Below are positions 51,546-58,673 of a stretch of 58,673 nt of DNA, in pieces; position 1 is the stretch's first letter, and every line of letters begins with the position of its first letter. The DNA comes from CAZWRK01 sp964635875 (GTDB lineage: Bacteria > Pseudomonadota > Gammaproteobacteria > Burkholderiales > Aquaspirillaceae). The translations under genes and the position numbers were made by a program. The notes under the pieces were generated by a model, which saw only the letters and a list, made by a program, of their open reading frames with translations, had not been told where the DNA came from and made no database searches. The stretch is from contig CAZWRK010000008.1 of NCBI GenBank assembly GCA_964635875.1, positions 1 through 58,673 on the forward strand. The letters run 5' to 3'.

Positions 51546-51890
51546 ATGCGCCGGATCCGGCAAGCAGACATTGTTGTAAATGAACCTCTTCCTTGGGCGC
51601 TTTACGATGAAAAGGGGCATTTGCTACTGCGCGAAGGTTTTGTCATTTCCATGACACGACATGTCGACCGGTTATTTAAGCGCGGCGTGTTTATTATTGC
51701 GGCCAAGGCGCACAAAAATACCTGGTCGGCGTCTTCTCACTGACTCCGCGCGCGCAAGTCGTTCACCTCAGCGCCAAGACCGCTTTTGCGCGCATTGACC
51801 ACTGACTCCACCCCTCGCCCACACCGGGCATGCACTGAACGCAGCGCATGATGACGTCTGCTTTTTGCAGGCGTGGCTGCGACAGTCACG
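51546..51890 (+). pseudogene. Decaying tandem copy of the HD-GYP-like gene (5' part only)
   Basis: The first 50 codons (MRRIRQADIVVNEPLPWALY..., to RGVFII) match the start of the gene at 52127 at about 80% identity. The frame then breaks and ends at 51743. Beyond it, in a shifted frame, AFARIDH followed by a stop (51782-51805) matches SFARIDTLC of the intact gene, at 239 bases from the start codon against 243. Weaker DNA similarity continues to about 51890. The HD-GYP domain itself is missing. The upstream 100 bases also match the intact promoter, so promoter and 5' coding region were duplicated and the copy is eroding. A 66-residue peptide could still be made. Confidence 0.8.
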
Positions 51891-52126
51891 GATCGTCACT
51901 TCATGTCTTTCATAGAGTCGCGGCACAAAAAACCGCGTCACAAAAATTTAATGTCATAAAAAATACAATATCATTTTTATGACATAACAAATAAATTGCA
52001 GCCAGCTGATTACAGTTTGATTTACATCAAACCTCTCTAAATTCGCACCAATGACAACTACATTTTTGGCAGACGAAATGGTATCTATTGTTGCTTTCCT
52101 GTTCGACATTAACCAGGGCGTTCACC
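51891..52126 (+). promoter_or_regulatory. Promoter region of the HD-GYP/Aer-like operon with perfect dyad
   Basis: At 51951-51985, ATGTCATAAAAA and TTTTTATGACAT form a perfect 12-base inverted repeat with an 11-base spacer, ending 142 bases before the ATG at 52127. Downstream, ATTTACATCAAACCTCTC resembles the corresponding sequence before the decayed copy. No T-run makes it an obvious terminator, so an operator is more likely. The region has no coding frame. Confidence 0.6.
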
Positions 52127-53287
52127 ATGCGCCGAATCCGGCAAGCAGACCTTATTGTTAACGAACCTCTCCCTTGGTCGCTCTACGACGAGGAGGGGAA
52201 TTTATTGCTGCGTGAGGGCTTTGTCATTTCCATGCCAAAGCATGTCGATAGCCTCCTGAAACGCGGTGTTTTCGTCATAGACCCCAACGAAAAAGAAGAA
52301 GATGAATCGCTTCTGATTTCGGGTCGATCCAACGCCAACAAAGGGCCCGCGATCCCTGATGAACCCTCATTTGCGCGAATCGACACGCTGTGTCTCGCCC
52401 TAAAACGGGTTCATAATCAGCTGCTTGCAGGTCAAATTCGAACGGACTTTAGCGGCTACATCCAACAGCTCGCCAAACAACTCATTGAATCTGCAGACTA
52501 CGACCCCGACGGTCTCCTTGCCGCAGCGCACCTTGATCGACAAAACCCCTACTTAATCGTGCAGCAAATGCTGGGAGCGGCATTGTGCGCGGTGCTCTCT
52601 CCCGCCCTAGATCTCTCGCCAGAAAACCGCCTGTCCCTGATTTGCGCGGCCATGACCCGCGATATCGGCCTACTCCCGATTCAAGAAGAGCTCGATAACC
52701 GCACTCAACCATTAGACGATCTCACACGCAAAGCCATCCGCCTTCATACCGACCAAGCCGTTGCCATGCTAAAAACTCAGGGCGTCACAGACCCAGTATG
52801 GTTAGAATTAGTCGGAAGGCATCACGAACGCAATGACGGATCAGGCTACCCTGCGGCGTTATCCATGGAGCAAATACCCGTCAGCGCCCGCTTGTTAGGC
52901 TTGCTAGATTCGTATGCGGCGATTGTGACACCGCGCGCGAACCGCAAAGCGCAGTTTTCAGCGAATGCCCTGCGCACTTTATTTTTGGATAAGGACAAAC
53001 TCTACGATGCCGCACACGTTGGTCTACTCGTAAAAACCCTCACCAAGTACCCTCCGGGCTCGATTGTCCGGCTGGCCAATGATGAAGTGGCCGTCATTAA
53101 ACGCCGCACCGATGAAAATGGACAACCCGAAGTCTTTAGCGTTTACGACGCAAGCGGTATGCCACGCATGCAACCGAGCCGCCGAGATATCACCAAAGCC
53201 GAATACGCGATTACGGGGATGCTGCACATCGAAGAATGTCGTTCGGCATCCCTCATCATGAAACGCCTCTGGCTCAAACCCCTTTAA
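52127..53287 (+). CDS. HD-GYP-like protein with HD changed to RD
   Basis: A 386-residue cytoplasmic protein. Residues 1-55 are the small N-terminal domain common to beta-proteobacterial c-di-GMP proteins (RQADLIVNEPLPWSLYDEEG, then LLLREGFVIS). Residues about 120-320 resemble the HD-GYP phosphodiesterase domain: H207, HHE at 232-234, DGSGYP with GYP at 240-242, and D261 are kept. The hallmark HD reads R178-D179 (MTRDIGLLPI), removing one metal ligand, so hydrolysis of c-di-GMP is doubtful. The final 65 residues are a beta-rich extension. Start at the ATG with AGGGCG upstream. The Aer-like gene starts eight bases after the stop. Confidence 0.85.
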   Translation: MRRIRQADLIVNEPLPWSLYDEEGNLLLREGFVISMPKHVDSLLKRGVFVIDPNEKEEDESLLISGRSNANKGPAIPDEPSFARIDTLCLALKRVHNQLLAGQIRTDFSGYIQQLAKQLIESADYDPDGLLAAAHLDRQNPYLIVQQMLGAALCAVLSPALDLSPENRLSLICAAMTRDIGLLPIQEELDNRTQPLDDLTRKAIRLHTDQAVAMLKTQGVTDPVWLELVGRHHERNDGSGYPAALSMEQIPVSARLLGLLDSYAAIVTPRANRKAQFSANALRTLFLDKDKLYDAAHVGLLVKTLTKYPPGSIVRLANDEVAVIKRRTDENGQPEVFSVYDASGMPRMQPSRRDITKAEYAITGMLHIEECRSASLIMKRLWLKPL

Positions 53288-53295
53288 GGCCCGCC

Positions 53296-55005
53296 ATGAA
53301 GTTGAATTTGCCAGTTAATGACCAAGAAACCCCCGTTCCGCACGGGATTTCCTTAGTCTCAAAAACCGATTTAAAAGGCATCATTACCTATGCAAATGAT
53401 GCTTTCGTTGACATCAGCGGCTTCTCCCGCGAAGAACTGATCGGCAAAAACCACAACCTTGTTCGCCATCCCGACATGCCACAAGCCGCATTCGAATGGA
53501 TGTGGAACACCCTCAAAACCGGACGGCCGTGGCGCGGGCGGGTCAAAAATCGCCGCAAAGATGGTGGTTTCTACTGGGTCGATGCCTGCGTGGTCCCCAT
53601 CCGCAAAGACAACGTCACAACCGGCTATATGTCGGTTCGCCGTCCTGCCGCCCCCGAAGATGTCACTGAAGCCGAACTCCTCTATGCCCGACTCAATGCC
53701 GGCGAGGGCCTGCCGAAACCGAGCATTACCAGCAATTTGACCATTCGCCGTGGCTTCTGGCTCGGTTGTATGTTTGTCATTTTGCTGATGATTGCGGGCG
53801 GCATTTTAGGCATCAGCGGCCTCAAACTCTCGAATGACGCAATCGAGCGCATGTACCAAAACCAATTGCAAGCGATTGAAATCGTGGATCAAATTGGTGG
53901 AAAGATGCTCGACAACCATGCCCACCTTCTTGAGTTCCAGCTTGGCGAAAATGGCCGCGCAGGCGACGAGCAAACCTTGTCGTCCGCCTCACGGTTACTC
54001 GAAATGAAACGACAACGCGAGACGGTTGATCAGCTTTGGGTTGCGCTGGCCGCCAAACAGCTCGCACCGAGCGCCGTCCAAGCGGCCAGCGACTTCCGAG
54101 AAGCCTATAGCCGTTATGTTCAAACCGGTCTCGTGCCGATCGAAAAATCGATTGCCGCTGGACAACTCGAGCAAGCCAGCCGAGACACCACGCTCTATGT
54201 ATTGCCGCTGTACCACTCCGCAGCCGAGGCCAATCTCCAGCTGCGGGCGCAATTGTCGGCAGCCGCCAAAGCGGAATATCAACAAACGCTTGAGCGCAAC
54301 CAGATGATCTGGCGCGTCGCCTTAGCGGGGATCGCGCTCGGCGCGCTCGCCGTGCTGGTGGTCGGTCGCACCTTCTTGCGCGAAATTGTCCAACCGCTCG
54401 ACAACGCCATTGCGCGACTTGACCGCATCGGCCAAGGCGATCTCAGCATGGAAGTCGATATCTCGGGACGCGGCGAAACCGGCAAACTCAATCGCGCAAT
54501 TGCGATCATGCAGCTGCATCTAAAAGTGATGATGGACGAAATTACCCTCGTTTCGCATCAAATTTACGGCAATTGCCATCAATTGAATCGCTCGCTTTTT
54601 GAGGTTGCCGAACACTCCGAAGAGCAACACGACCGCGTTTACCAAGCGACAGACGCGATGCGAGAAGCAGCCGATCAATCAGCAGGACTCAGTAATGCCG
54701 GAGAACAATTGGCCAACCTCGCCCATCAAGTTCACCAAGGCCTGACCGAAGACCATCTGCCGCCGGAGGTGCTACAAGCTGACGTACAGCGCCTGCTCAA
54801 CGATGCCCGCGAGCTGGCCACCTCGACCCGCCTGCAAGCCTTTGGTGCAGAAGAAGTCGCCTATGCCATGCGCCAAATTGCCGCACTGATTGTGGATAAC
54901 CGCCACGAAACCCAGTCGGCGTACTCGGCTTCCGAGTCGCTCAAGTCGACGGCGGATGAACTGCAAAAGCTGGTCAGTTATTTCGAGCCACCCCGCGCCA
55001 ATTAA
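53296..55005 (+). CDS. Aer-like PAS membrane receptor lacking the chemoreceptor tip
   Basis: A 569-residue protein. Residues 15-130 are an Aer-type PAS with R57, H58, D60 and W79 at exactly the E. coli Aer positions that bind FAD (NLVRHPDMP, GRPWRGRVKNRRKDG). TM1 (about 154-177) and TM2 (about 337-357) flank a helical extracytoplasmic domain of 160 residues, which Aer itself does not have. A HAMP region (about 358-410) follows, then a coiled coil of 150 residues. The canonical tip (about QTNLLALNAAIEAARAGE) that contacts CheA/CheW is absent; STRLQAFGAEEVA occurs in its place. It probably does not drive chemotaxis and may act on its operon partner. Confidence 0.85.
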   Translation: MKLNLPVNDQETPVPHGISLVSKTDLKGIITYANDAFVDISGFSREELIGKNHNLVRHPDMPQAAFEWMWNTLKTGRPWRGRVKNRRKDGGFYWVDACVVPIRKDNVTTGYMSVRRPAAPEDVTEAELLYARLNAGEGLPKPSITSNLTIRRGFWLGCMFVILLMIAGGILGISGLKLSNDAIERMYQNQLQAIEIVDQIGGKMLDNHAHLLEFQLGENGRAGDEQTLSSASRLLEMKRQRETVDQLWVALAAKQLAPSAVQAASDFREAYSRYVQTGLVPIEKSIAAGQLEQASRDTTLYVLPLYHSAAEANLQLRAQLSAAAKAEYQQTLERNQMIWRVALAGIALGALAVLVVGRTFLREIVQPLDNAIARLDRIGQGDLSMEVDISGRGETGKLNRAIAIMQLHLKVMMDEITLVSHQIYGNCHQLNRSLFEVAEHSEEQHDRVYQATDAMREAADQSAGLSNAGEQLANLAHQVHQGLTEDHLPPEVLQADVQRLLNDARELATSTRLQAFGAEEVAYAMRQIAALIVDNRHETQSAYSASESLKSTADELQKLVSYFEPPRAN

Positions 55006-55020
55006 CCCGCCTCCCCAATC

Positions 55021-55059
55021 GCCCGATCAATCACAGCCGTGATTCATCGGGCTTTTTTT
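55021..55059 (+). terminator. Terminator of the HD-GYP/Aer-like operon
   Basis: GCCCGAT and ATCGGGC enclose an inner AATCAC/GTGATT stem, followed by T7. Confidence 0.93.
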
Positions 55060-55145
55060 GTCACGGCGAGCGTAAAAAAGCAGCACATCCCGCATCGCCT
55101 CGTTACACTCCCGAGCTTCTTGATTCTTTAAGTTGGACACGCCGC

Positions 55146-55691
55146 ATGGCACTGAAAGCAACGATTTACAAAGCCGAACTCAATATCACCGATATGGATC
55201 GTGGTTATTACGGCAGCCACGCCCTCACACTGGCACAACACCCCTCAGAAACCCTCGAACGGATGATGTTGCGCGTGGTCGCATTTGCGCGCCATGCCAG
55301 CGAAAGCCTGAGCTTTACCAAAGGCATTAGCGCCGACGATGAGCCAGACCTGTGGCAAAAAAACTATTCTGACGAAATCGAAGTCTGGATCGATCTCGGC
55401 GAGCCGGATGAAAAACGCCTGCGCAAAGCCTGTGGCCGCGCCGATCAAGTCTGGATTTATAGCTATGCGGGGCGCGCCAGCGAAATCTGGTGGGAACAAC
55501 AACGCAGCAAAGCCGATCGCTTTGAAAATCTATCGGTCTTCAGCATCGACCCGCGTGTGATGGCCGAACTCGGGGCGATGGTCGAACGCAGTATGCGCCT
55601 CCAAGCCACCATTCAAGATGGGCAATTGTGGCTCTCGGATGATCGCCATAATATTTTGGTGGAATTCACCGCACTCAAACCCAGCGCCTAA
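55146..55691 (+). CDS. yaeQ: YaeQ-family protein
   Basis: A 181-residue cytoplasmic protein, the same length as E. coli YaeQ. The pattern MALKATIYKAELNITDMDRGYY, HPSETLERMMLRVVAFARHA, EPDLWQKNYSDEIEVWIDLG and RASEIWWEQQ is diagnostic. The fold resembles PD-(D/E)XK nucleases, and D/E-x-E residues in the WxDLGEPDEKR segment could be the relic or active site. Its function is not settled. It is monocistronic, between a terminator and the cyclase gene. Confidence 0.95.
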   Translation: MALKATIYKAELNITDMDRGYYGSHALTLAQHPSETLERMMLRVVAFARHASESLSFTKGISADDEPDLWQKNYSDEIEVWIDLGEPDEKRLRKACGRADQVWIYSYAGRASEIWWEQQRSKADRFENLSVFSIDPRVMAELGAMVERSMRLQATIQDGQLWLSDDRHNILVEFTALKPSA

Positions 55692-55760
55692 GCGCACGGT
55701 TTCAAGCGCCGCTTTCGACCGAGCGCGGCATGTCTCCCGCACACCCAAAGGAGCCAAAAC

Positions 55761-57983
55761 ATGGCAAGTGCTTCTGCCCCCAAACGTATCGGCGGTCTAC
55801 TGTGGTGGCAACGCCTCAGCAGCCTGCTGATTCTGATTTTTGTCCTCGGCGAACTCACCGGATTTTGGCCCTCAACGGTTCTGCAGCGCTTGGAGTGGCT
55901 CAGTTACGATTTACGGGTTAAAGCCACGCTGACCGGCGAAAAAGACCCGAGCATTGTCATTGTCGATATTGATGAAAAAAGCTTGAGCGAAGTCGGGCAA
56001 TGGCCGTGGCCGCGACAAACCGTCGCGACGCTGGTCGAACGGCTTTTTGCCCATGAGCAGATTAGTTTGCTCGGCTTTGATATTGTCTTTGCCGAACCCG
56101 AAGGCAACGCCCTCGCTGCACATTGGCAGCAATACACCCAACATTATCCACAGCTCGCCCAGCTCCCACCGCCCCAAGGCGGCGACGAAATCTTGGCGCA
56201 GACCATGAAAAAATATCCGGTTGTGATGGGCTATTATTTCCAATCCCAGCTCAACCCGCACGACCCGCCCGCCTCAGGACAGCTAGGCGCAGCAGTCCCG
56301 CTCGAAGGCGCAGGCAATGTGACGGCCCTGCCGTTTCCGCACCCGTCCCGCTACAGCGCCAACTTACCGATTTTGCAAAACGCCGCTGCCTCCGCGGGCT
56401 TCTTTGACAATCCAACCATCGACGAAGATGGCGTTTTCCGGCGCGTGCCCTTGCTGCAAACATGGAAAGGCCAAGCCTACCCCAGCCTACCGCTGGCGAT
56501 GTTCCACACCCTACTCGGCCAACCGCCAATCACCTTGGAGATTGGCGAAGGCAGTGGCGTGAAACAGCTTGAGGCGTTGGATGTGGGCGGATTTCGGGTT
56601 CCGGTCGATGGCAAAGGCGCGGTGCTGGTGCCGTTTTATGGCCCGCGCAACCACTTCTCGTATATCTCAGCAACGGACGTACTAGCCGGACGCGTTCCAG
56701 CCGGACGCTTGAAAGATGCGGTGGTGATTTTAGGTTCTTCCGCCCCCGGTCTGCTCGACTTGCGAACCACACCGGTGCAGGCGGTGTACCCGGGGCCAGA
56801 GATTAACGCCAGCATTTTGGCGGGCTTTTTACACCAAAGTTTCCGCGCCGAACCGCCCTTTATTTTGGGTGTCCAGACCCTCGCCCTCACCCTGATCGGC
56901 CTGCTGATGATTTGGCTGTATCCGCGCCTCTCGTCGATCAACCTTGCCGCCATGAGTCTTGTCCTCACCGCCGCATGGATCGGCGCAAACCTGTGGGCAT
57001 GGTCCTCGGGCTGGGTGATTCCCTTGGCCGCAGGATTGCTGCTGATGCTGCTGCAAAGTGCATGGCATTTGATGTGGAACTTCTGGCGAGAAAGCCGCCA
57101 AAAAAATTGGGTGACCTCGTGCTTTGGGCAATATGTGCCGCCCGAGCTGGTCGAAGAAATGGTCGAAGACCCCGCCGCCGCCCTCGGCCTTGAAGGCGAA
57201 GAGCGCAATATGACGGTGCTGTTCTCGGATGTGCGCGGCTTTACCAGCTTCTCCGAGAAGATCCCGCCGCAACAACTGACCGAGGTCATGAACCGCCTGC
57301 TCACGCCGCTCACCCGCGCCATTCATGCCGAACGCGGCACGATTGATAAATACATGGGCGATGCGATTATGGCGTTTTGGGGCGCACCACTACGCGACGA
57401 CATGCACGCCCGCCATGCGCTTGATGGGGCCTTCGCGATGCAAAAAGCCCTCGCAGAAATTAACCAAGAATTCACCGCCGAAGGCCTGCCGCCCTTGGCG
57501 ATGGGGATTGGTCTGAACAGCGGCCCGATGAATGTTGGCAACATGGGATCGACCTTCCGCATGGCCTACACCGTGCTTGGCGATAATGTGAACTTAGGCT
57601 CGCGAATCGAAGGCCTGACCAAACCTTATGGCGTGTCGATTTTGGTCAGCGAAACCACCGCCGAACAAGTGCCCGAATGGGCCTGCCGTCGCGTGGATAA
57701 AGTCCGCGTCAAAGGCCGTAGTCAGCCGGTGTGGATTTTGGAGCCGATCGGCGAACGGGCGCAGCTCGACCCCGCCACCCTCGCGCGCCTCAACGCACAC
57801 GAAGCGGCGCTGGACGCTTATCAACACCGCGATTTTGCCGAAGCGGTGCGTGCCTTTAGCGATTTAGCCGCCAGCGATGCGCATGACAAAGTCGCGGCGA
57901 TCTACGTCGAACGCGCGCAACATTATCTGGAACAAGCGCCCGATGAGCATTGGGACGGGGTGTGGACGCATACCGAGAAATAA
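55761..57983 (+). CDS. CHASE2-domain adenylate cyclase, intact catalytic site
   Basis: A 740-residue membrane cyclase. One TM (about 13-32) precedes a CHASE2 sensor (about 50-360; IVIVDIDEKSLSEVGQWPWPR), then three TM helices (about 370-440), and a class III cyclase domain. Metal Asp are D490 (FSDVRGF) and D534 (MGDAIMAFW). The purine-selecting K530 (DKYMGD) and Asp of LGDNVN, the transition-state Asn and the Arg of LGSR are all present, consistent with ATP as substrate. The C-terminus has a TPR-like helical tail. It shares domain order with the homologue at 6524, whose active site is degraded, so this copy is the better candidate for cAMP production. Confidence 0.92.
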   Translation: MASASAPKRIGGLLWWQRLSSLLILIFVLGELTGFWPSTVLQRLEWLSYDLRVKATLTGEKDPSIVIVDIDEKSLSEVGQWPWPRQTVATLVERLFAHEQISLLGFDIVFAEPEGNALAAHWQQYTQHYPQLAQLPPPQGGDEILAQTMKKYPVVMGYYFQSQLNPHDPPASGQLGAAVPLEGAGNVTALPFPHPSRYSANLPILQNAAASAGFFDNPTIDEDGVFRRVPLLQTWKGQAYPSLPLAMFHTLLGQPPITLEIGEGSGVKQLEALDVGGFRVPVDGKGAVLVPFYGPRNHFSYISATDVLAGRVPAGRLKDAVVILGSSAPGLLDLRTTPVQAVYPGPEINASILAGFLHQSFRAEPPFILGVQTLALTLIGLLMIWLYPRLSSINLAAMSLVLTAAWIGANLWAWSSGWVIPLAAGLLLMLLQSAWHLMWNFWRESRQKNWVTSCFGQYVPPELVEEMVEDPAAALGLEGEERNMTVLFSDVRGFTSFSEKIPPQQLTEVMNRLLTPLTRAIHAERGTIDKYMGDAIMAFWGAPLRDDMHARHALDGAFAMQKALAEINQEFTAEGLPPLAMGIGLNSGPMNVGNMGSTFRMAYTVLGDNVNLGSRIEGLTKPYGVSILVSETTAEQVPEWACRRVDKVRVKGRSQPVWILEPIGERAQLDPATLARLNAHEAALDAYQHRDFAEAVRAFSDLAASDAHDKVAAIYVERAQHYLEQAPDEHWDGVWTHTEK

Positions 57984-57996
57984 ACCGCGCCCATGC

Positions 57997-58027
57997 AAAA
58001 ATCCCCATCGGTCAGATGGGGATTTTT
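57997..58027. terminator. Bidirectional terminator between the cyclase gene and ridA
   Basis: AAAAATCCCCATC pairs with GATGGGGATTTTT. Confidence 0.93.
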
Positions 58028-58065
58028 CTGGCAACCGCACAGAAAGCACCGAAGCGAGTAGCCGC

Positions 58066-58452
58066 TCAGAGGGGCAGAACGGCCATTGCGTTAATCGTCA
58101 GCCGCGCCCCCACCTTCGGAAGCGCCGCAATCCCAATAACTGTGCGTGCAGGAAATGGCTCGGAGAAATAAGCGGCGTAAGCGCGGTTCATTTCCGCAAA
58201 GTCGCCGACATCCACCAAATTCACCTGAACTGTGGTGATATCCGCTTCGGTGCCACCGGCCGCAATCACGCAATCAATCACATTCCGAATCGCCTGATCG
58301 GCCTGTTCAAATGCCCCCTCTCCCGCGAGTTTTCCCGTGCTCGGATCAACGCCCGGGGTACCTGAAACAAAAACCAGATTGCCCGATTTCACCGCGTGGC
58401 TATAAGGGCCGATGGGAGGAAACAAATCACAGACGACGCGTTCTCTTGGCAT
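58066..58452 (-). CDS. ridA: RidA-family reactive enamine/imine deaminase
   Basis: A small trimeric protein of 128 residues that hydrolyses reactive 2-aminoacrylate-type enamines made by PLP enzymes. Motifs PPIGPYSHAVKSGNLVFVSG, NLVDVGDFAEMN and PARTVIGIAALP carry the conserved Arg of active RidA proteins. It is a single gene between a terminator and the GltI-like gene. Several PLP enzymes (SpuC, HemL, YggS) lie in the same window, though with no operon link. Confidence 0.92.
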   Translation of the reverse strand: MPRERVVCDLFPPIGPYSHAVKSGNLVFVSGTPGVDPSTGKLAGEGAFEQADQAIRNVIDCVIAAGGTEADITTVQVNLVDVGDFAEMNRAYAAYFSEPFPARTVIGIAALPKVGARLTINAMAVLPL

Positions 58453-58493
58453 TTTTGAGCACTTTATTTGAGTCAGTAGAGGCGCTTTGGCCC

Positions 58494-58528
58494 CAAAAAA
58501 ACACCCTCCGAGAAGACCTCAGAGGGTG
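58494..58528 (-). terminator. Terminator of the GltI-like gene
   Basis: On the minus strand CACCCTC and GAGGGTG form a seven-base stem followed by T7. Confidence 0.85.
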
Positions 58529-58552
58529 CGTTGAATCCAACAACTGCGCGAA

Positions 58553-58673
58553 TTACACGCCTTTGTCGTTCGGATTTTTAATCGCTTCTTTAAGCTGCGG
58601 GCTCATCGGCAGATTCAAGTTGATGTTTTTCGGCGGAATCGGGCTCATAAACCACTTGTTGTAGATCTTTTCG
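58553..58673 (-). CDS. gltI: GltI-type glutamate/aspartate-binding protein, C-terminal fragment
   Basis: Only the last 40 codons are in the window, on the minus strand, ending at a TAA at 58553-58555. The residues EKIYNKWFMSPIPPKNINLN, then LPMSPQLKEAIKNPNDKGV, match the C-terminus of the periplasmic glutamate/aspartate receptor GltI. The rest of the gene and its permease/ATPase partners lie beyond the right edge. It is followed by a terminator. Confidence 0.85.
   Translation of the reverse strand, partial: EKIYNKWFMSPIPPKNINLNLPMSPQLKEAIKNPNDKGV

Noticed and set aside
1..58673. CRISPR array, tRNA, rRNA, insertion sequence or prophage
   Set aside because: I found no regularly spaced repeats, no cloverleaf-like sequences in the gaps, and no transposase, integrase or phage genes.

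Overview
The window reads as a continuous piece of chromosome from a Gram-negative betaproteobacterium. The gene content and protein style suggest the order Neisseriales (a Chromobacterium/Chitinibacter/Deefgea-like organism). This is inferred from the DksA with a C-x2-T-x17-C-x2-A pattern, HemJ, the paired PilT/PilU, the RTX/DUF4214 exoproteins and the many chemoreceptor and c-di-GMP genes. I saw no IS element, prophage, CRISPR array, rRNA or tRNA.

Layout. 1-1859: the start of dTDP-glucose dehydratase (rfbB, cut by the window edge) diverges from a family 2 glycosyltransferase. 1852-5119: two divergent RTX/DUF4214 secreted proteins, one a serralysin-type protease. 5188-9769: an operon of FecR-domain protein, CHASE2 cyclase with an eroded active site, and outer-membrane barrel. 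9932-12021: a Kch-type potassium channel and two small genes. 12109-23367: a large putrescine cluster (puuD-puuA-spuC-potFGHI on the minus strand, ald separately terminated, puuR-puuC on the plus strand). 23689-31716: EAL-HDOD protein, pilT-pilU, yggS-proC-yggT, cytochrome c, dksA and a DAHP synthase. 31784-34109: AIM24-like protein and a molybdopterin operon (49-residue membrane peptide, moaD, moaE, mobA). 34184-40317: central carbon genes tkt-gap-pgk-lysE-fba. 40530-46083: diguanylate cyclase, ThiD-like protein, and an Aer-like PAS protein followed by a membrane chemoreceptor without a periplasmic domain. 46287-51282: hemJ, CYTH protein, hemL and metNIQ. 51370-55005: a decaying duplicate of an HD-GYP-like gene, the full HD-GYP-like gene, and an Aer-like receptor that lacks the chemoreceptor signalling tip. 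55146-58673: yaeQ, an intact CHASE2 adenylate cyclase, ridA and the C-terminal end of a GltI-type binding protein.

How it fits together. The putrescine cluster joins uptake (PotFGHI), glutamylation (PuuA), transamination (SpuC), aldehyde oxidation (PuuC), hydrolysis (PuuD) and control (PuuR). Alanine dehydrogenase beside a pyruvate-using aminotransferase suggests a pyruvate/alanine cycle. The most unusual part is the signalling content: a two-gene Aer resembling Campylobacter CetA/CetB, and an operon coupling an HD-GYP-like protein (HD changed to RD) to an Aer-like sensor with no CheA/CheW-contacting tip. That operon is preceded by a decayed copy of its own promoter and first gene, and the two copies share a dyad operator at almost the same distance from the start codon.
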